From assembly GCA_019155205.2 (NCBI GenBank), contig JAHNZQ020000308.1:4157858-4221857 (forward strand): 64,000 bases of DNA, in the 5' to 3' direction. The stretch comes from Gracilaria vermiculophylla (lineage: Eukaryota; Rhodophyta; Florideophyceae; Gracilariales; Gracilariaceae). Positions 34,201 through 45,071 of this stretch are shown one piece after another. The notes below the pieces were generated by a model. The model saw only the letters and a list, made by a program, of their open reading frames with translations, ran no database searches and was not told the origin of the DNA. The position numbers and the translations under genes are program-made. Each line of letters starts with the position of its first letter. Positions within the stretch are counted from its first letter, which is position 1.

Positions 34201-34406
34201 GCACAAAAGTCATCATCGGAGGTCAGAATTTTGGGCAGGCACCGTCAGTTACAGTCGGTGGCTCAACATGTGCTGTTTTGGCTAGCTCGGACACCCAAAT
34301 TACTTGCACTGTGCCGCCTTCCAGTCCTGGTCCCAAGGATGTTGTTGTTTTTTCTGGGGGAAATTCGGCCACTCTGTCTGGTGCCCTTTTGTACATGAAT
34401 GTATGA
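31224..34406 (+). CDS. Secreted protein: one malectin domain, PKD/IPT, glucose/sorbosone dehydrogenase-like domain
   Basis: 1060-aa paralog of the gene at 22423-26697. A signal peptide (about 1-23) leads into a single malectin-like domain (about 38-180), then a PKD-like domain (HAAHAVPGSYPPQL, shared word for word with the paralog), IPT (about 445-535), glucose/sorbosone-dehydrogenase-like propeller (about 545-970; GHRNTFGM, DQGPN) and C-terminal IPT (about 980-1060). It matches the third malectin domain and everything after it in the larger paralog, lacking the first two malectin domains and the Pro/Ser linker. The ATG at 31224 (CCACCATGC) starts the signal peptide. GC falls strongly from 5' to 3'. 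It is expected to be secreted to the wall or matrix; catalytic activity is unproven. Confidence 0.88.
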   Translation: MRPLRAALLLALAATALRAPAAAVTAAEAAAAAPRAAFVDVGSRFDVPVDGANKYFSPASFARSADFVGDAFRSGRQGADFSYAFALRPGAYNVVLAFGEYVPELCSTGARVFNVYVNGEIKLEGLDVFDSAAACRAGWQHTIAATVSSVNTEPLTVRFESVVNPAIVSVISISSAVSDCLPASDTAAFADNQDHAAHAVPGSYPPQLDANSPKSYVDNDGDGYEPVFIDGRSSHTHFFDSANNVVGRLTDYTWSIVETGQVISKAHSFYFHFPLGTTRLKLAVVDNSCSTDEVETTVTVTGAVQPGMYCYYYAGLPKVMGDDPLGAPQFGAIAASPNLGFPALPFRSPTFVARCFFFLDIVHGEEAAAISISASGGAARVFKGADLLLDTDGMSSSQTELPVGLLALEIIYERTEPSKDAAVQLLVQGAVPPPSRIFYDQREVLPILSALSPPDGPDSGGVSVKVSGYGLFRPLTVSFGGNTVSAGGQTNPNQLFVTAPPAAAAAVAEVSVTNAIGLTSNSLRFSYGSTCDPVRFDNAQLKTAAGGSINDLDTPTCVALGGDGKLYIGSTDSTVQVLGYDSQSLIVTSHCYSKRISNFNFQKNSLPSERVILGIALDPRDQTPRPYVSTSTLDWFRKNKVDKSNTAAWRNGAIERLTPGRDPTDARVCLVFDQRIVSGLPVANFDHAINGIVFTQNGDLLIAVGSFTNTGLPDSSTGNYWETTMSAAILIAKLSKGASFDGVITYSHPGDPERAKQISGDVELYSTGHRNTFGMTMARSGNIFGVDQGPNCGYGNTATACDEYSQQQSATYFEMASTSWPGRVRHGCDQAPYSITRADKILHITRGSFYGHPNLQRGGAECAWIDPLYGKTALGKPAPPTYKAPMALVQSSVTGIGEYGSNHFCGNLRGDIILSRFQGGKVHRMRVNGGSRISGPDEMTRGGEMSFVENQNGDLIFPMYNEKKVVVLRPKVAPKAFLYLANAVPWRHGKGGGTKVIIGGQNFGQAPSVTVGGSTCAVLASSDTQITCTVPPSSPGPKDVVVFSGGNSATLSGALLYMNV

Positions 34407-34689
34407 ACTCTCGTCAGAGAAAAAGAAACTCAAAAAAGGCGCAAACCTATTCACAAGACCCTTTTTTTCTGTACATGGATAATTTCTCTATCTTATCTAA
34501 ACCAAGAACGACTTGCATTCTTCAGAATCTGTGTCTCGAACACCGACTTGCACTCGACAGCAAAGCTGGATAGTGTTTTGTCTTTCATGTAATACTATTT
34601 GTCCCATGTTCATGTAAAAAAGAATGACAAAGCTGTTGGTTCATTTCCTTTCTTCAAGGAAATTGCAACCAGTGGGATAAGAGTTAGTT

Positions 34690-34691
<2 letters not shown>

Positions 34692-34780
<89 letters not shown>
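34692..34780. repeat. (GA)n microsatellite
   Basis: About 44 GA dinucleotides, interrupted once by a C near 34731. Confidence 0.98.
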
Positions 34781-34783
<3 letters not shown>

Positions 34784-35125
34784 ACATAGCGATTCACAAT
34801 TTCACGATAGATTATACGCAGTATCTAATATACTTGTTGAAAAGTTACCTATGTAAAAGTATATCCATCGAAAAATATATCGTCCCAAGACTTTTTGACA
34901 GTGTTCGTGCGCAAAATAACTGAAGATACCTTTAGTCTTGAAGTATTCTAACCTTTAATGATCAATTTTGAAGATTGATGTTTTATCCAGTGTACTTAAA
35001 CCGCTACCACCTCTCTGTACTGGACTAAACAATCCCTCCATACCAAGGTACACTATAATACTCTGCCTCTTATTACCCAATAACAAACCTCTATACTATA
35101 CCATCTCTCCGTTCTATACTATACT

Positions 35126-35225
35126 NNNNNNNNNNNNNNNNNNNNNNNNNNNNNNNNNNNNNNNNNNNNNNNNNNNNNNNNNNNNNNNNNNNNNNNNNNN
35201 NNNNNNNNNNNNNNNNNNNNNNNNN
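35126..35225. other. Assembly gap (100 N)
   Basis: Exactly 100 N between a CTATACTAT-rich stretch and a (GA)n tract. Confidence 0.99.
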
Positions 35226-35228
35226 TAG

Positions 35229-35229
35229 G

Positions 35230-35320
<91 letters not shown>
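35229..35320. repeat. (GA)n microsatellite bordering the gap
   Basis: About 45 GA units with two GGG interruptions. It starts three bases after the gap. Confidence 0.98.
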
Positions 35321-38314
35321 CGAAAACTGAAGTCGTAGACTGCTTTTCTTCATGCTTATCGAATCTCATATTGGGCTGTCTCACCACGCAAGCAATTTCA
35401 AGAACATGATACATGCGGTAATGCGACTGGTGATTGGAAACAGTTCTGCTTCAATTCATCGTCCATTGCAGAGAGAATCATGGGAAGGGCTATTCAACAT
35501 ATTTGAGCAGATATGTCACACATCCTTCCTTGTAAACAGATATGCGCAACTGATATGACAGATCATCCTTGCGATCCCCACTGTAATGGACTCTGTGGCT
35601 GATGTTCATATCGGGGAAAGTATTCCCACTTGATTAGCAAGATAATGAGCAAAGTGCTTCTCGTTTGTGGATGTTATGGGCTTCTCAATATTGCTCTGCT
35701 TCTCAACTTATTTCGAGCAATTTGTACAAAATGCCCCTGCGAACTAGGTTGCTTATCATATTGCTTTCGGAAGTCAAAAAAGATCGTTGAGCATCTACGC
35801 TAAAATAAAGCGACAGACATGCACAAGAGCACCTGGCACCCAATAGATCTAAGGGATAAAAAATTTGGAAGGTTGTATCAAAAGGAAGTCATTCGATTCA
35901 TCAATCACATAAGAGTCCTTGAAACGCCATTTTCATTTCAAATAAAAAAAAAAAATTGATCAGCGATGAAGTCGTCTACCAAGGTTTTTAGGCAGCCCTA
36001 CCATCAACTTTAGTCTTTGCAGTAGTTTCCGTGGGGTTTCATTCAGCTGAAAACAAGGACTTTCGGGGATGATTGTTTCTCGGAAAGAAGTCTACTGCCG
36101 AATGATAGTTCTAGATGTTTTATCTGCACCCCTTTTGCAAAATAGCCAGTTTGATTAAAGTTCATGTACAGCAAATAGATACAACCTGGTTATTGGTAAA
36201 GCATTTCTTACATCTTCTTCTTCTTTTCTATAATTTATCTTTCATTTCAAGATTTTTGAAACACACGATCTTTGTGAATGTTTGGCCGAGCAAACAGGCC
36301 ACGCATCGCATAAAGAATGCTGTTTCAGGTAAGATTCGTTTTGCGGCTTTGTACATTTGCTTTGAATGTAGATCAGATTGAGAACATTTCACACCTGAAG
36401 ATTATTTCAATGATCATGAAAGAGATAATGTCAAAAATCGAAAGAAACTCCCGACCCTACGTAAAAAGACATATACCCCTATTTTCTAATTTAAATTGGC
36501 CATTATCTCGGTCCTTGATGATATCTCGAACACAAAAGAGGTGTTGCGATGATGCATCTAAAGTTCTCGTTTCTTTGCAGAAGTCATGGAAAGATTATCA
36601 TTATAAACATATATGCAACGCTATTGTAAAGCCTGTTCTATCTTCTTTAAAAAAAATAAAAATGTTTACTGCATTTTGAGGGAATCAGAATGCTAGAGTC
36701 TCTGCGCGCCTCGCAAGATCTCAACCACCATGGTATACATTTTTTAAAGAAGAAGGAGTATGGTAAATTTTGCAGGTTTAGGTAGGTCATAGCGAACCTT
36801 CCTTGCTCAAGAAGAGGAGCACCTATAATCAAAACGACAAAAGTAGCAAGACAACATTTAATACAGCAAAAACACTATTCTTGTAAAATTATGTTCTGCA
36901 GTACTATTAGTAGTGAAGACAAAAAATCAAAACCGCGAAACGATGGGTCGAGCAAAAAGCTGGAGATGAGAAATGCAATGCTTACTTTGTACATCAGACT
37001 CCTCAATTAAGATTTAAGCTCAATTTTGGTTTCTAGAATCACATCAACAAATTGCAAGAATAAGAAAAAGGCTACCACCACTCTGACCGGAAACCACGTT
37101 TTCGAAACTGAGTGGCTTTCATAAGCTTCTGTGGCGGAGTTTCGCCTATTAAGGGGAATAAGTAAAGTTCGGATTGGGTTTCCGCAATTAAGGGGTGACA
37201 GAGAAACCGCTGCAGAAATGGTAAATCAATCGAAATATGGCCCAAAGCTCACGTCTTTGTTGTGAAGTATCTCACTGGGCCGTCCAAAAGATTTCCACAA
37301 ATGCGAGGGTTTGGAAAGGCCACATTTGCACCTAACAGATGGATCTTTTAGGAAAACAGATCTTCGTTGAATATTTTGAGTCGTAAAATCAGGAACGCTT
37401 CACATTTGCCGGACTTTAACAGAACAGGAAGTGGTCTTTTCGTTTTTTTACAGATGTTTTGCGTTCGTATTCGAGCGTTAGTTTCAAATCATTTTTAATA
37501 GATTAGAGCATGTGATGTTGACGAAAGATATCAAGAACATTGAAAGTTTTGTAGAGAAAACTTGAAAACAAACAAGCTCCCAAAAAAAGCCCCGACATGA
37601 ATAACAGGCGCACTTTGTAGTTTTTTGAAAATTTTGTTTTGTTGCGATGTGCACATTTTTTCCTGGACTTTTGGGCCCTAGAATCCACATTTTTGGAGGG
37701 TAGAGAGCTCTTTTTTTCATTGCAATAATTTAGAGCATGTTCAGTGGAACATGGTTCTCATGATGTTAAAAAGTTTCTATCTATTCGTCGCTGCCATGCT
37801 CGAAATTAGTGAGTCGAAAAGCTATAGAAAACACAACAAAGTACAGTAGCTGATCAGAATGACACCCGCTTTACAGCTGTCGCGCTGTGACCATATTAAA
37901 GTGGAATTTATTTATTTATTATTCAAAAACATAAAATTTTGAAGCCTTGGCATGGCTTCGAGAGCGCCAGCGTGTATTCCATTTTCTCACAAGCAAACCG
38001 AAGATATAGAGTACCCTTGGTACTGAAACAATCTCCTCCTCGTAGCCCATCCGCAAGGGAGCCAAGTTTTGAGGGGCATCCCAGGCGCCCCTGTGCCCGT
38101 TCTCCCTCGAATTGCTTCTCTAACCTTGATTCAACTAGCTCTCGTGTGCTTTTCGTCGAGGGGAAGACAAGCCCCCGTACATTTATATTTCTTTGCGGTC
38201 ATCACGATATCGTGCAGTCCATGCGGACTGCACTCTGCAAGTTCGTTCGCGCCCCGACATTCGCCTACGTTGTCCCCATCGATTCTTGGTTTCTTTCCTC
38301 GCATAGATTATAAG

Positions 38315-39715
38315 ATGGTTGCCGCTTTGATTGGCCCATTGGCCGAGCTCCGTAGGGCTATCATCGCAGGGGAAAGCATTGCAATGGACGACAACCACAT
38401 CATCATTAATTCGAATACACGTCTGGAAAAGGCAACACCCACAGAGTTTCATTCCATGAGAGGTCGAGGCAACCCTTACGCACTTGCAACCCTCTATTTA
38501 CAATATACGCATCACGACAAACCTTATACCGATTATTACAACGCCTGTGACAATGCGAAAACGGGTCATGTGTTGCCAGTTGATAAAAAGGACGTCGTGG
38601 CTTACCTTCGCGGCGAGATCGAGACTTCCCCCAATATCGAGATTCCAAAATCCGAAGCGAGCAAGTCCGCCCCTGGGACTGCTAGATTTAAACAAGTACC
38701 AAACTCTTCCACAAAGCCATCCGAGGATGAGATAACTAAAGCTCCAAGGCCGTCCGCAAAGCCTTCTGCCGTTAGCTCAGCTCCTCAAGTCAAGGAAAAG
38801 TTTTCCTTTGCACAATATCGCAATCGCGTTCGCGATCAGAGATCCCTGGACTCGATCATGATTGTGAAGGACGTAGATTTCACCGCGCTTCGGGAAAAGC
38901 TCAATCAGCACGTAATCGACAGTAAAAGTGGAAAGATTGTACAGGGTGACGCTGATCAAGGGAACGATGCACAACCTGCATATGATCCGCGGGGTGATCG
39001 CTACACCAGCAACGAAGAAAGATTTTGGAGAGAAAATATGGGTTCAGACTTTCAAAATCTCGGTATTGATATGAGTGGTTCGTTCAAAGATATACCTTCC
39101 ACTGCTGGTTCGTCCAATCCCAACACGAACAAGAGGACCCAGGCCACGACCAGCGCGAGAAGAGCAAGTTCGCCTCCAAAGAAACCAAAACGAGCGCAAA
39201 GCGGTGCAATACCAATCATCATTGTTCCAGTTGGATTTAACAATCTAATTTGTCATGGAAACGCTGTGGAATTCTTTCAGAACAACCATTACGTATCCAC
39301 CGAAGAGCTCGTAAAACGGAATGTGGCTCCAATTGCTAAAGCATCGCGCGAAGAACTGCATCGTGTCCCCGGTGGGAATTGCTCACGCGCAAAGTATTAC
39401 ATTGTAAGTAATCCTAGCAGACTGACCTCCGACGAGTGGGATAATGTCGTTTCCGTGGTCTGCAGTGGACGTGAATGGCAGTTCAAGAATTGGCCAATCT
39501 ATGGTGGTGGCGTGAAAGAGTTATTTCGGAAAGTTCACGCAATTCACTTCCATTACGACGATACAGCTCCTGCAGGAGACACCGAATTGTGGCCGATTAA
39601 GAAAATTGCGATTTCACGTTCTATGCGACATACGGATCATCAAGTCTGTTCGCAGTTTTGGAGCTCACTGGATGAGTTTCTGAGAAGGGGGAAGGGAAAG
39701 TATCTGCGCTACTGA
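38315..39715 (+). CDS. CDC73: Cdc73/parafibromin, Paf1 complex subunit
   Basis: 466-aa homolog of the RNA polymerase II Paf1-complex subunit Cdc73, which couples transcription elongation to histone modification. The N-terminal domain (about 1-110) shows PLAELRRAIIAG and the conserved DKKDVVAYLRGEIETS. A disordered linker (about 110-295) holds a basic nuclear-localisation-like patch PPKKPKRAQ. The C-terminal Ras-like domain begins with IPIIIVPVGFNNLICHGNAV (about 305), continues with WDNVVSVVCSGREWQFKNWP, and ends in FWSSLDEFLRRGKGKYLRY, as in yeast and human proteins. The frame is open upstream to 38069, but the ATG at 38315 matches the family N-terminus. It is convergent with the GT4 gene. 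Coding GC is near 48-50 percent, much below most neighbours. Confidence 0.93.
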   Translation: MVAALIGPLAELRRAIIAGESIAMDDNHIIINSNTRLEKATPTEFHSMRGRGNPYALATLYLQYTHHDKPYTDYYNACDNAKTGHVLPVDKKDVVAYLRGEIETSPNIEIPKSEASKSAPGTARFKQVPNSSTKPSEDEITKAPRPSAKPSAVSSAPQVKEKFSFAQYRNRVRDQRSLDSIMIVKDVDFTALREKLNQHVIDSKSGKIVQGDADQGNDAQPAYDPRGDRYTSNEERFWRENMGSDFQNLGIDMSGSFKDIPSTAGSSNPNTNKRTQATTSARRASSPPKKPKRAQSGAIPIIIVPVGFNNLICHGNAVEFFQNNHYVSTEELVKRNVAPIAKASREELHRVPGGNCSRAKYYIVSNPSRLTSDEWDNVVSVVCSGREWQFKNWPIYGGGVKELFRKVHAIHFHYDDTAPAGDTELWPIKKIAISRSMRHTDHQVCSQFWSSLDEFLRRGKGKYLRY

Positions 39716-40590
39716 ATGTGAGGTTGTCCACACTTGTATCAACATGGGATAGATAACATACTGATGGTTGGGGAGAGCATGGTCTGTGCTGACATGTATC
39801 TCTGTAATGTACCTGCTAAAGACTTGCGCTCCTGTAACAATATTTCATGGACCCTGAAATATAGTGATAAGGAAATCATTTCGGCCCTCAGATATCCTAT
39901 GTACCGTCGGGTCACAAAGCGTACATTCAACTTGATTTGCCAAGCGCCATGAATGGTAATAGCGATTCTAATCGGTATTTCATTTTCAGGTCATTTCTTT
40001 GTCCCCAATGAAAAATTGTAATGTGAATATTTCAAAAGCCGCTTGACGACCCATCTCTTTGGTGGGTGTTAGGTTTCCAACTGTTCACGCTCAACATTGA
40101 TGGCTGACTTGTTGTATGAGTGCATCCCTTTGAACTAGGTGCTCTTCCATTGCGGCTCTAAAGTGTAAGCGACGCTTTTGTCAACGCGGATTTGTTCTGC
40201 TGCTGTGCTCAAGATTTCTACGGATTTGGGTTTAGGGTCCCAAGCAAGCAGGACCAGCTGGGTCTTTGAAAACCGATAGCCCAACTCAAAATTTGTCATC
40301 CCTCCCGTGGATATCAGCGATCGTATTTCGTCCTGATGTGCAAGAAAAGATGATGTTCAGCTGCCCATATGTTTGATTCGAAGTTTTTGTTGAGTTGGGA
40401 CGCTTCAGGCCGGCAAGGCAATGCATGCAAGTTTATGGTAAACGTGGAACTGTTTTCAGAACATTGAACGCAGCGCCATTTACAACATCATTAAAGTGAG
40501 CACAAGTCATAAATTCTCAAAGTGTGGACTACAAGCATTCCTAAGAATTCTTTGCAATGCACCACCAGAGTGTAAGAGATTAAAGCCAAA
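39716..40590. other. Convergent 3' spacer
   Basis: 3' regions of Cdc73 (+) and the GT4 glycosyltransferase (-). No supported gene. Confidence 0.5.
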
Positions 40591-42381
40591 CTACGCTTTC
40601 ACATCTACAACTTCCGGATTGGGAACAAGTTGCAGGTCCAACCCAATTGTTTCACGGTATGTTTTGGACATGGTAGCAAAACTGAACTGCGACAGTACCC
40701 GTTTTCGCCCGGCTGCTCCCATTGTGCGTCGTAACTCTTCGTCTGATGCCAGCTTCTCAATCGCGTCATAGAGAGCCATAGGATTATTCGGTTCAATGAG
40801 GATGCCTTCGACGCCGTCATCCAATGCCTCCGGAATACCATCAATTCGCGTAGCAATCACTGGTCTTTCAAACGCCATTGCCTCGCATATCACGAGTGGA
40901 AGCACCTCGTTTATGCTTGGGCACAGAATAATGTCTGCGGCAAGATAATACGGCAACACATTCTTCTTCACATCAAGAATCGTGGCCGCTCCTTCGGCAC
41001 CCACAGCTTCCAAGGTTTGCTTACATTCATCAATGTAATCAATCTCATGTTGGCGAATGTAGCGCGCTCCAACCAAGAGAAGTTTGTATGATTTGCCATC
41101 AGGCAGCGGTCCATTCATATGCAATTCAGCAAAGGCCTGGCACGTGACAAGTTGTGCCTTTCGCTTACAAACAGTTCCCATGTGCACTAGAAGCACATCA
41201 TTTGGACCATAGCCCAATTCCTTGCGAACACTATCACGACTCTGCACAGCCCTAAACGCGTTAATGCTTGCAAGCGGAATACCGTTGTAAATGACTCGGG
41301 CATCTTGATTGTTGAATAGACCATCGTAGCATTTTCGCTGCACTTGGGCTGGGAAAACGATCTTGGTGGCATTTGAAAAAGCATCAGTTATGGCCTTCTC
41401 GTCTAGATGAGTCATCATGAATACCTCCTTGGCATAATAGTTGAACTGATCCTTGGGCCATGCTTCGTGAATAACCCACAGACAAGGGACATTCAAGTCG
41501 CGACAGGCATTGATCACCTCTGTGGTCATGATGGTATTCGCTATGGCATACTGGAACTTTTTGAGAACGGCACGAACGTCTTCCGGATATGTGACAAGCT
41601 TCATATTGCATATGCTTACGGCGATACCCATGGCTTCGTAGTCGGCTCTCATGGCACCTTCCTTTGGCGAGTAAACCACAAAGGACAATTGCTCACGCAA
41701 CTCTCGAACCAGATAGAGCAAAAAATTGTTGGCACCATTGCGCTCCAATGAGTGACAGAAGGCAGCAACTCTGGGTCTAGGCATGAACACTGTGCGGTGG
41801 ATATAGTCTCGGGCATCCTCCACATCCTTTGGAAGCAGGTCTGCGGATTGATGAACGACAACTTCCTCTGCTGTGACGACTGAGGAGGAGACCCAGCCCA
41901 AGATATCATTCACGACTTCGTCGGCCAGGTGATGCTTTTCAGCCATTTCTAGCAGGGCGCGGGTGCGCTCCGCCCTGGCTTTCTGAACAACTTTGGCATT
42001 TTCCTCCTGAAAGTGATGGCCCACCCCGCCAAACATGTCGCCGACGATGCGATCAGTCTCGTCTTCGGCCTTCTTTAAACTGGTGTCAAGATGGTACTTT
42101 TCGGCTTCAGAGGCAGTAGCGAGCGAGAGGATGTCCGGCGGGACGACTCCAGTTTTGGCGCGTTCGCGATGCCAGAGGCGCCAGCTGGCGTTTTCCAGAC
42201 GGCGGCCATTGTCCAAGACGTCCTTGACTTTGGTGAAAACGCGCCAGGTCTTTCGCAGCTCCTCCTCACTCTGCGCCTCCTCAAAGTACGGCTCGAAATC
42301 GAACTCCTCATACGGGACGGCACCGGCAGGGAGCTCGAGTGCGATGTCAACGACCTCCTTGATAGAACCCACACGCTTCAT
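40591..42381 (-). CDS. GT4-family glycosyltransferase
   Basis: 596-aa retaining GT-B glycosyltransferase of the GT4 type. Residues 1-190 are a helical, charged extension not seen in minimal GT4 enzymes (VPYEEFDFEPYFEEAQSEEELRKTW). The catalytic part begins near FMPRPRVAAFCHSLERNGANN. The C-terminal Rossmann domain shows YGPNDVLLVHMGTVCKRKAQ, KLLLVGARY and the nucleotide-sugar motif EVLPLVICE (E-x7-E), followed by GIPEALDDGVEGILIEPNNP. No signal peptide or membrane helix is visible, so a cytosolic or membrane-associated site is likely; the sugar is unknown. The frame is open to 42948, but ATG 42381 is the first plausible start. It is divergent from SYS1, with a 726-bp spacer. Confidence 0.88.
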   Translation of the reverse strand: MKRVGSIKEVVDIALELPAGAVPYEEFDFEPYFEEAQSEEELRKTWRVFTKVKDVLDNGRRLENASWRLWHRERAKTGVVPPDILSLATASEAEKYHLDTSLKKAEDETDRIVGDMFGGVGHHFQEENAKVVQKARAERTRALLEMAEKHHLADEVVNDILGWVSSSVVTAEEVVVHQSADLLPKDVEDARDYIHRTVFMPRPRVAAFCHSLERNGANNFLLYLVRELREQLSFVVYSPKEGAMRADYEAMGIAVSICNMKLVTYPEDVRAVLKKFQYAIANTIMTTEVINACRDLNVPCLWVIHEAWPKDQFNYYAKEVFMMTHLDEKAITDAFSNATKIVFPAQVQRKCYDGLFNNQDARVIYNGIPLASINAFRAVQSRDSVRKELGYGPNDVLLVHMGTVCKRKAQLVTCQAFAELHMNGPLPDGKSYKLLLVGARYIRQHEIDYIDECKQTLEAVGAEGAATILDVKKNVLPYYLAADIILCPSINEVLPLVICEAMAFERPVIATRIDGIPEALDDGVEGILIEPNNPMALYDAIEKLASDEELRRTMGAAGRKRVLSQFSFATMSKTYRETIGLDLQLVPNPEVVDVKA

Positions 42382-43107
42382 GGCGGCACAACGAGGGCTG
42401 CGTTCCTTGAGCGGCGCGGCAGGCGAAAGGCCGGAGCGTGCGTCCGACAGCTGCTTATGAGCTCGCGGCTCTGCAGACGGCAATCGGAAAGCATCGCGGC
42501 GCCAAGCTGCGACGGGTGGACAGGTGGCGCCCAGAGCGCGCGTCCTTTTGGTTGCCACGGAATCATCCTGCAGCGCGCCCTCTGGGAGTGCCTGCGAGAT
42601 GCGTGCCGCACGATGGCACGGCGCACACGTGTGTGGTCGTCCTTTTGTTTGCGAGCTCGTCCTGTTTCCCGACGCCTGCGCGCAACAACAGCATAGCGCG
42701 TTGGCGCAAATCGCTGGCCACCTGGCCACGCTGCCACGCGCACCACGCGCACCACGCGCTCTAATTGTTGATTGTCTCGGCAGAAAAACAGACAGAGCGG
42801 GTGCCCGAAGCGGTGCATAACTATTGCACGCACTGACTGTGAGCGCTGCGCCACCTTTCTGCGGGGCCGCCGACTCGCTGCCTCCACTGGTAGTACACCC
42901 GACGCCTCCGCCGAGTGAGCGCTTTCCTCCGCTCGTCCCCCACACCACCGCGGCCGTCGCGCTTCCCCGCTGTGTTTTTAAGTTGGCCTGCTGTCGCGCC
43001 TCCGCCGCCCGCCCCCTGCGTCAGGCACGCACGCGCGCGCGCCCCCCAACCTGGCTGCCTCCACCCCTCCGCGAACGCTCCCGTTCCTCGCCCGCTTGCC
43101 GCGAGCC
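42382..43107. promoter_or_regulatory. Divergent promoter region between GT4 and SYS1 genes
   Basis: 726 bp between two divergent starts must contain both promoters. No TATA box was recognised. Confidence 0.45.
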
Positions 43108-43704
43108 ATGGCTGTCAACGGCACCTTTTACGGCCGCGAACGCTTCGACCCCGTGCTCATCCTCGCCCAAATTGTGCTTTTGCAGGCGTGCTTCTACACT
43201 TCGTACCTCGTGCTGCTCGTCATTTTCAACTACGCCACCGGCACCACCACGTCCATCACCGACCAGATCTTCAACCACACGTACATCACGCTGCGCCACT
43301 TTCCCGGCTGGATTACGTGCACGGCGCTGCTTATCTCTGCTTGCGGCCCTGCCGCCGTTGCGTTTGTTGCGCTGGTCGGGCGCGCCAAGCGATGCGTCGA
43401 CTTTGCGTGCACCCTGTTTATCTCGCACATCATTGCCACCTCGGTGCACTCGGGCTTTCCCAACACGCTCATGTGGTGGCTGCTCAACACCATTGCCACC
43501 ATGGGGCTGGCCACCATAGGAGAGGCCATCAGCTTACGCCTAGAGCTGCGCGAAATTGCCGTGCCGAGGGAAGACCCCAGACGGAGCGACAATGGAAAAC
43601 ACCAGTCTACTGACCTGGAGGCGGCCATCAACCACGACTCGCTGCAGCGCCCGCCCTCCTCCGCGCCCGACGTCGAGTCTGCTGCGCTCACACAGCCTGC
43701 CTAA
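43108..43704 (+). CDS. SYS1: SYS1-like Golgi membrane protein
   Basis: 198-aa protein matching the SYS1 family, the trans-Golgi receptor for the Arl3/ARFRP1 GTPase that acts in Golgi-endosome trafficking. Recognisable words are FYGRERFDPVLILAQI near the N-terminus, FPGWITCTALL, RCVDFACTLFISHI, SGFPNTLMWWLLN and GEAISLRLELREI. Four hydrophobic helices fit the family topology. The C-terminal 45 residues are polar and specific to this protein. The start is ATG 43108 in the context GAGCCATGGC; the frame extends upstream to a TTG at 43096. It is convergent with the Toc34-like gene, with a 213-bp gap containing short C and G runs. Confidence 0.9.
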   Translation: MAVNGTFYGRERFDPVLILAQIVLLQACFYTSYLVLLVIFNYATGTTTSITDQIFNHTYITLRHFPGWITCTALLISACGPAAVAFVALVGRAKRCVDFACTLFISHIIATSVHSGFPNTLMWWLLNTIATMGLATIGEAISLRLELREIAVPREDPRRSDNGKHQSTDLEAAINHDSLQRPPSSAPDVESAALTQPA

Positions 43705-43917
43705 ACACTGCTTGGGTGTCGACCTCCCCTCCACCCCCCCCCCCCCCCCGGCACACACAAGGGGTTTGTTGGTGCCCTTGTGGTGTGCGGGGGGGGGGCG
43801 CGGTGTCTCGCGCCGCGTCGCTCACTCTCCCTACCGCTAACTTTTGAGCACTCGTGTAAAGTAACGTTGTTTCGCGAGCTCTTTTTTCAGCAAAGTGTGG
43901 TTGCAAGGCGCGGGCGG

Positions 43918-45002
43918 CTACTCGTCGTCGGCCAAATGTTGCCACTTTTGCGGGTTGTCGAGCGAATAGGTGTCGGTGTAGTAGCTTTCGCCGTCGCGGA
44001 GGTGTTCCCAATCGGCGATGTGATCGCCGCCCCTGGCGTTCTTGGGCGTGACGCCGCCGACTGCGCTGGGGGGCTGCGGCGGCTGCTCGCGCGGCGCGCC
44101 GCCGGGGGCGGCGAGCGGAACCGGCTCGCTCTTGACGACGCGGCGCTGGTGGTCGGGGCCGAAGAAGTCGCGCTCGTCGTCCGCCAGCTGCTGCTGCTGC
44201 CGCTGCTGCTGCTGCTGCGCGGGCGGCGGCGCGGTGCGCAGCGTGACGGAGCCGTCCGTGCCGGGGTCCGGGCGCGTGAGGCGGTCGAACTCGGCGGCGT
44301 CCAGCTGCAGCAGCGTGTCGTCGTCGGCGTGCGCGCGGCGGCGCGCGCGCAGGGCGTCGCCCAGGCGCGCGTACGCCAGCACGGCCAGGTAGGCGAGCGC
44401 GAGCAGCGCGGCGGGCGCGGCGGCGCCGGCGCGGCCGCGCACAAACGCGGCGTACAGGCGGCGCAGGCGGCGCGCGGCGGCGGCGGCGGCGGCGCGGCGC
44501 GGCGCGGCGGCGCGCGCGGCGTCGCGCGCGGCGGCGTCGCGCGCGGCGGCTTCGCGCGCGGCGGCGCGCGCGCGGCGCGCGTCGCGCGCGGCGGCGGCCA
44601 CGGCGTGCAGCAGCGCGCGCGGCCAGGCGCGCGGCGCGTGCGGCGCGGCGCGGTGCGGCGCGGCGCGGTGCGGGCGCGCGCGCGGCGACAGCTCGACGGG
44701 CACGGCGGGCGGGCGCGGCGGGTCGGCGAAGCGGCGGCGGTCGAGCGGGAAGACGGCGGAGCGGAAGAGGGCGTGCAGGTAGGCGGGCGGGACGGGCGAC
44801 GTGCTGCCCGCGTCCGTGGAGTCGTCGTTGGCCAGCACGCGGCGCAGGCGGTGCACGGGGGCGGGCGGGTGGTGGTGGAGCCACTCGCGCGTGACGTGGG
44901 CGTCCAGGGCGGCGAGCTGGCGCTCGGTGAGCGCGGGCAGCGGCGGCGGCGGCGACGGCGGCGGCGACGGCGGCGGCGACGGGGCGTGCGGGTGCGGGCC
45001 GA

Positions 45003-45071
<69 letters not shown>

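Larger units (their letters stand above)
34407..38314. other. AT-rich gene-poor region with GA microsatellites and a gap
   Basis: 3.9 kb of low GC. It contains (GA)n at 34692-34780, a CTATACTAT-rich stretch before the gap, (GA)n again at 35229-35320, and about 3 kb of AT-rich sequence with no frame showing a domain. The right end is the Cdc73 promoter/5'UTR. A decayed mobile element cannot be excluded, but no terminal repeats or transposase motif were seen. Confidence 0.55.

Noticed and set aside
34407..38314. Possible decayed transposable element in the AT-rich region
   Set aside because: No terminal repeats, target-site duplication or transposase/reverse-transcriptase motif could be found by eye.
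43096..43107. Upstream in-frame extension of SYS1
   Set aside because: It begins with TTG; the ATG at 43108 has a strong context and matches the family start.
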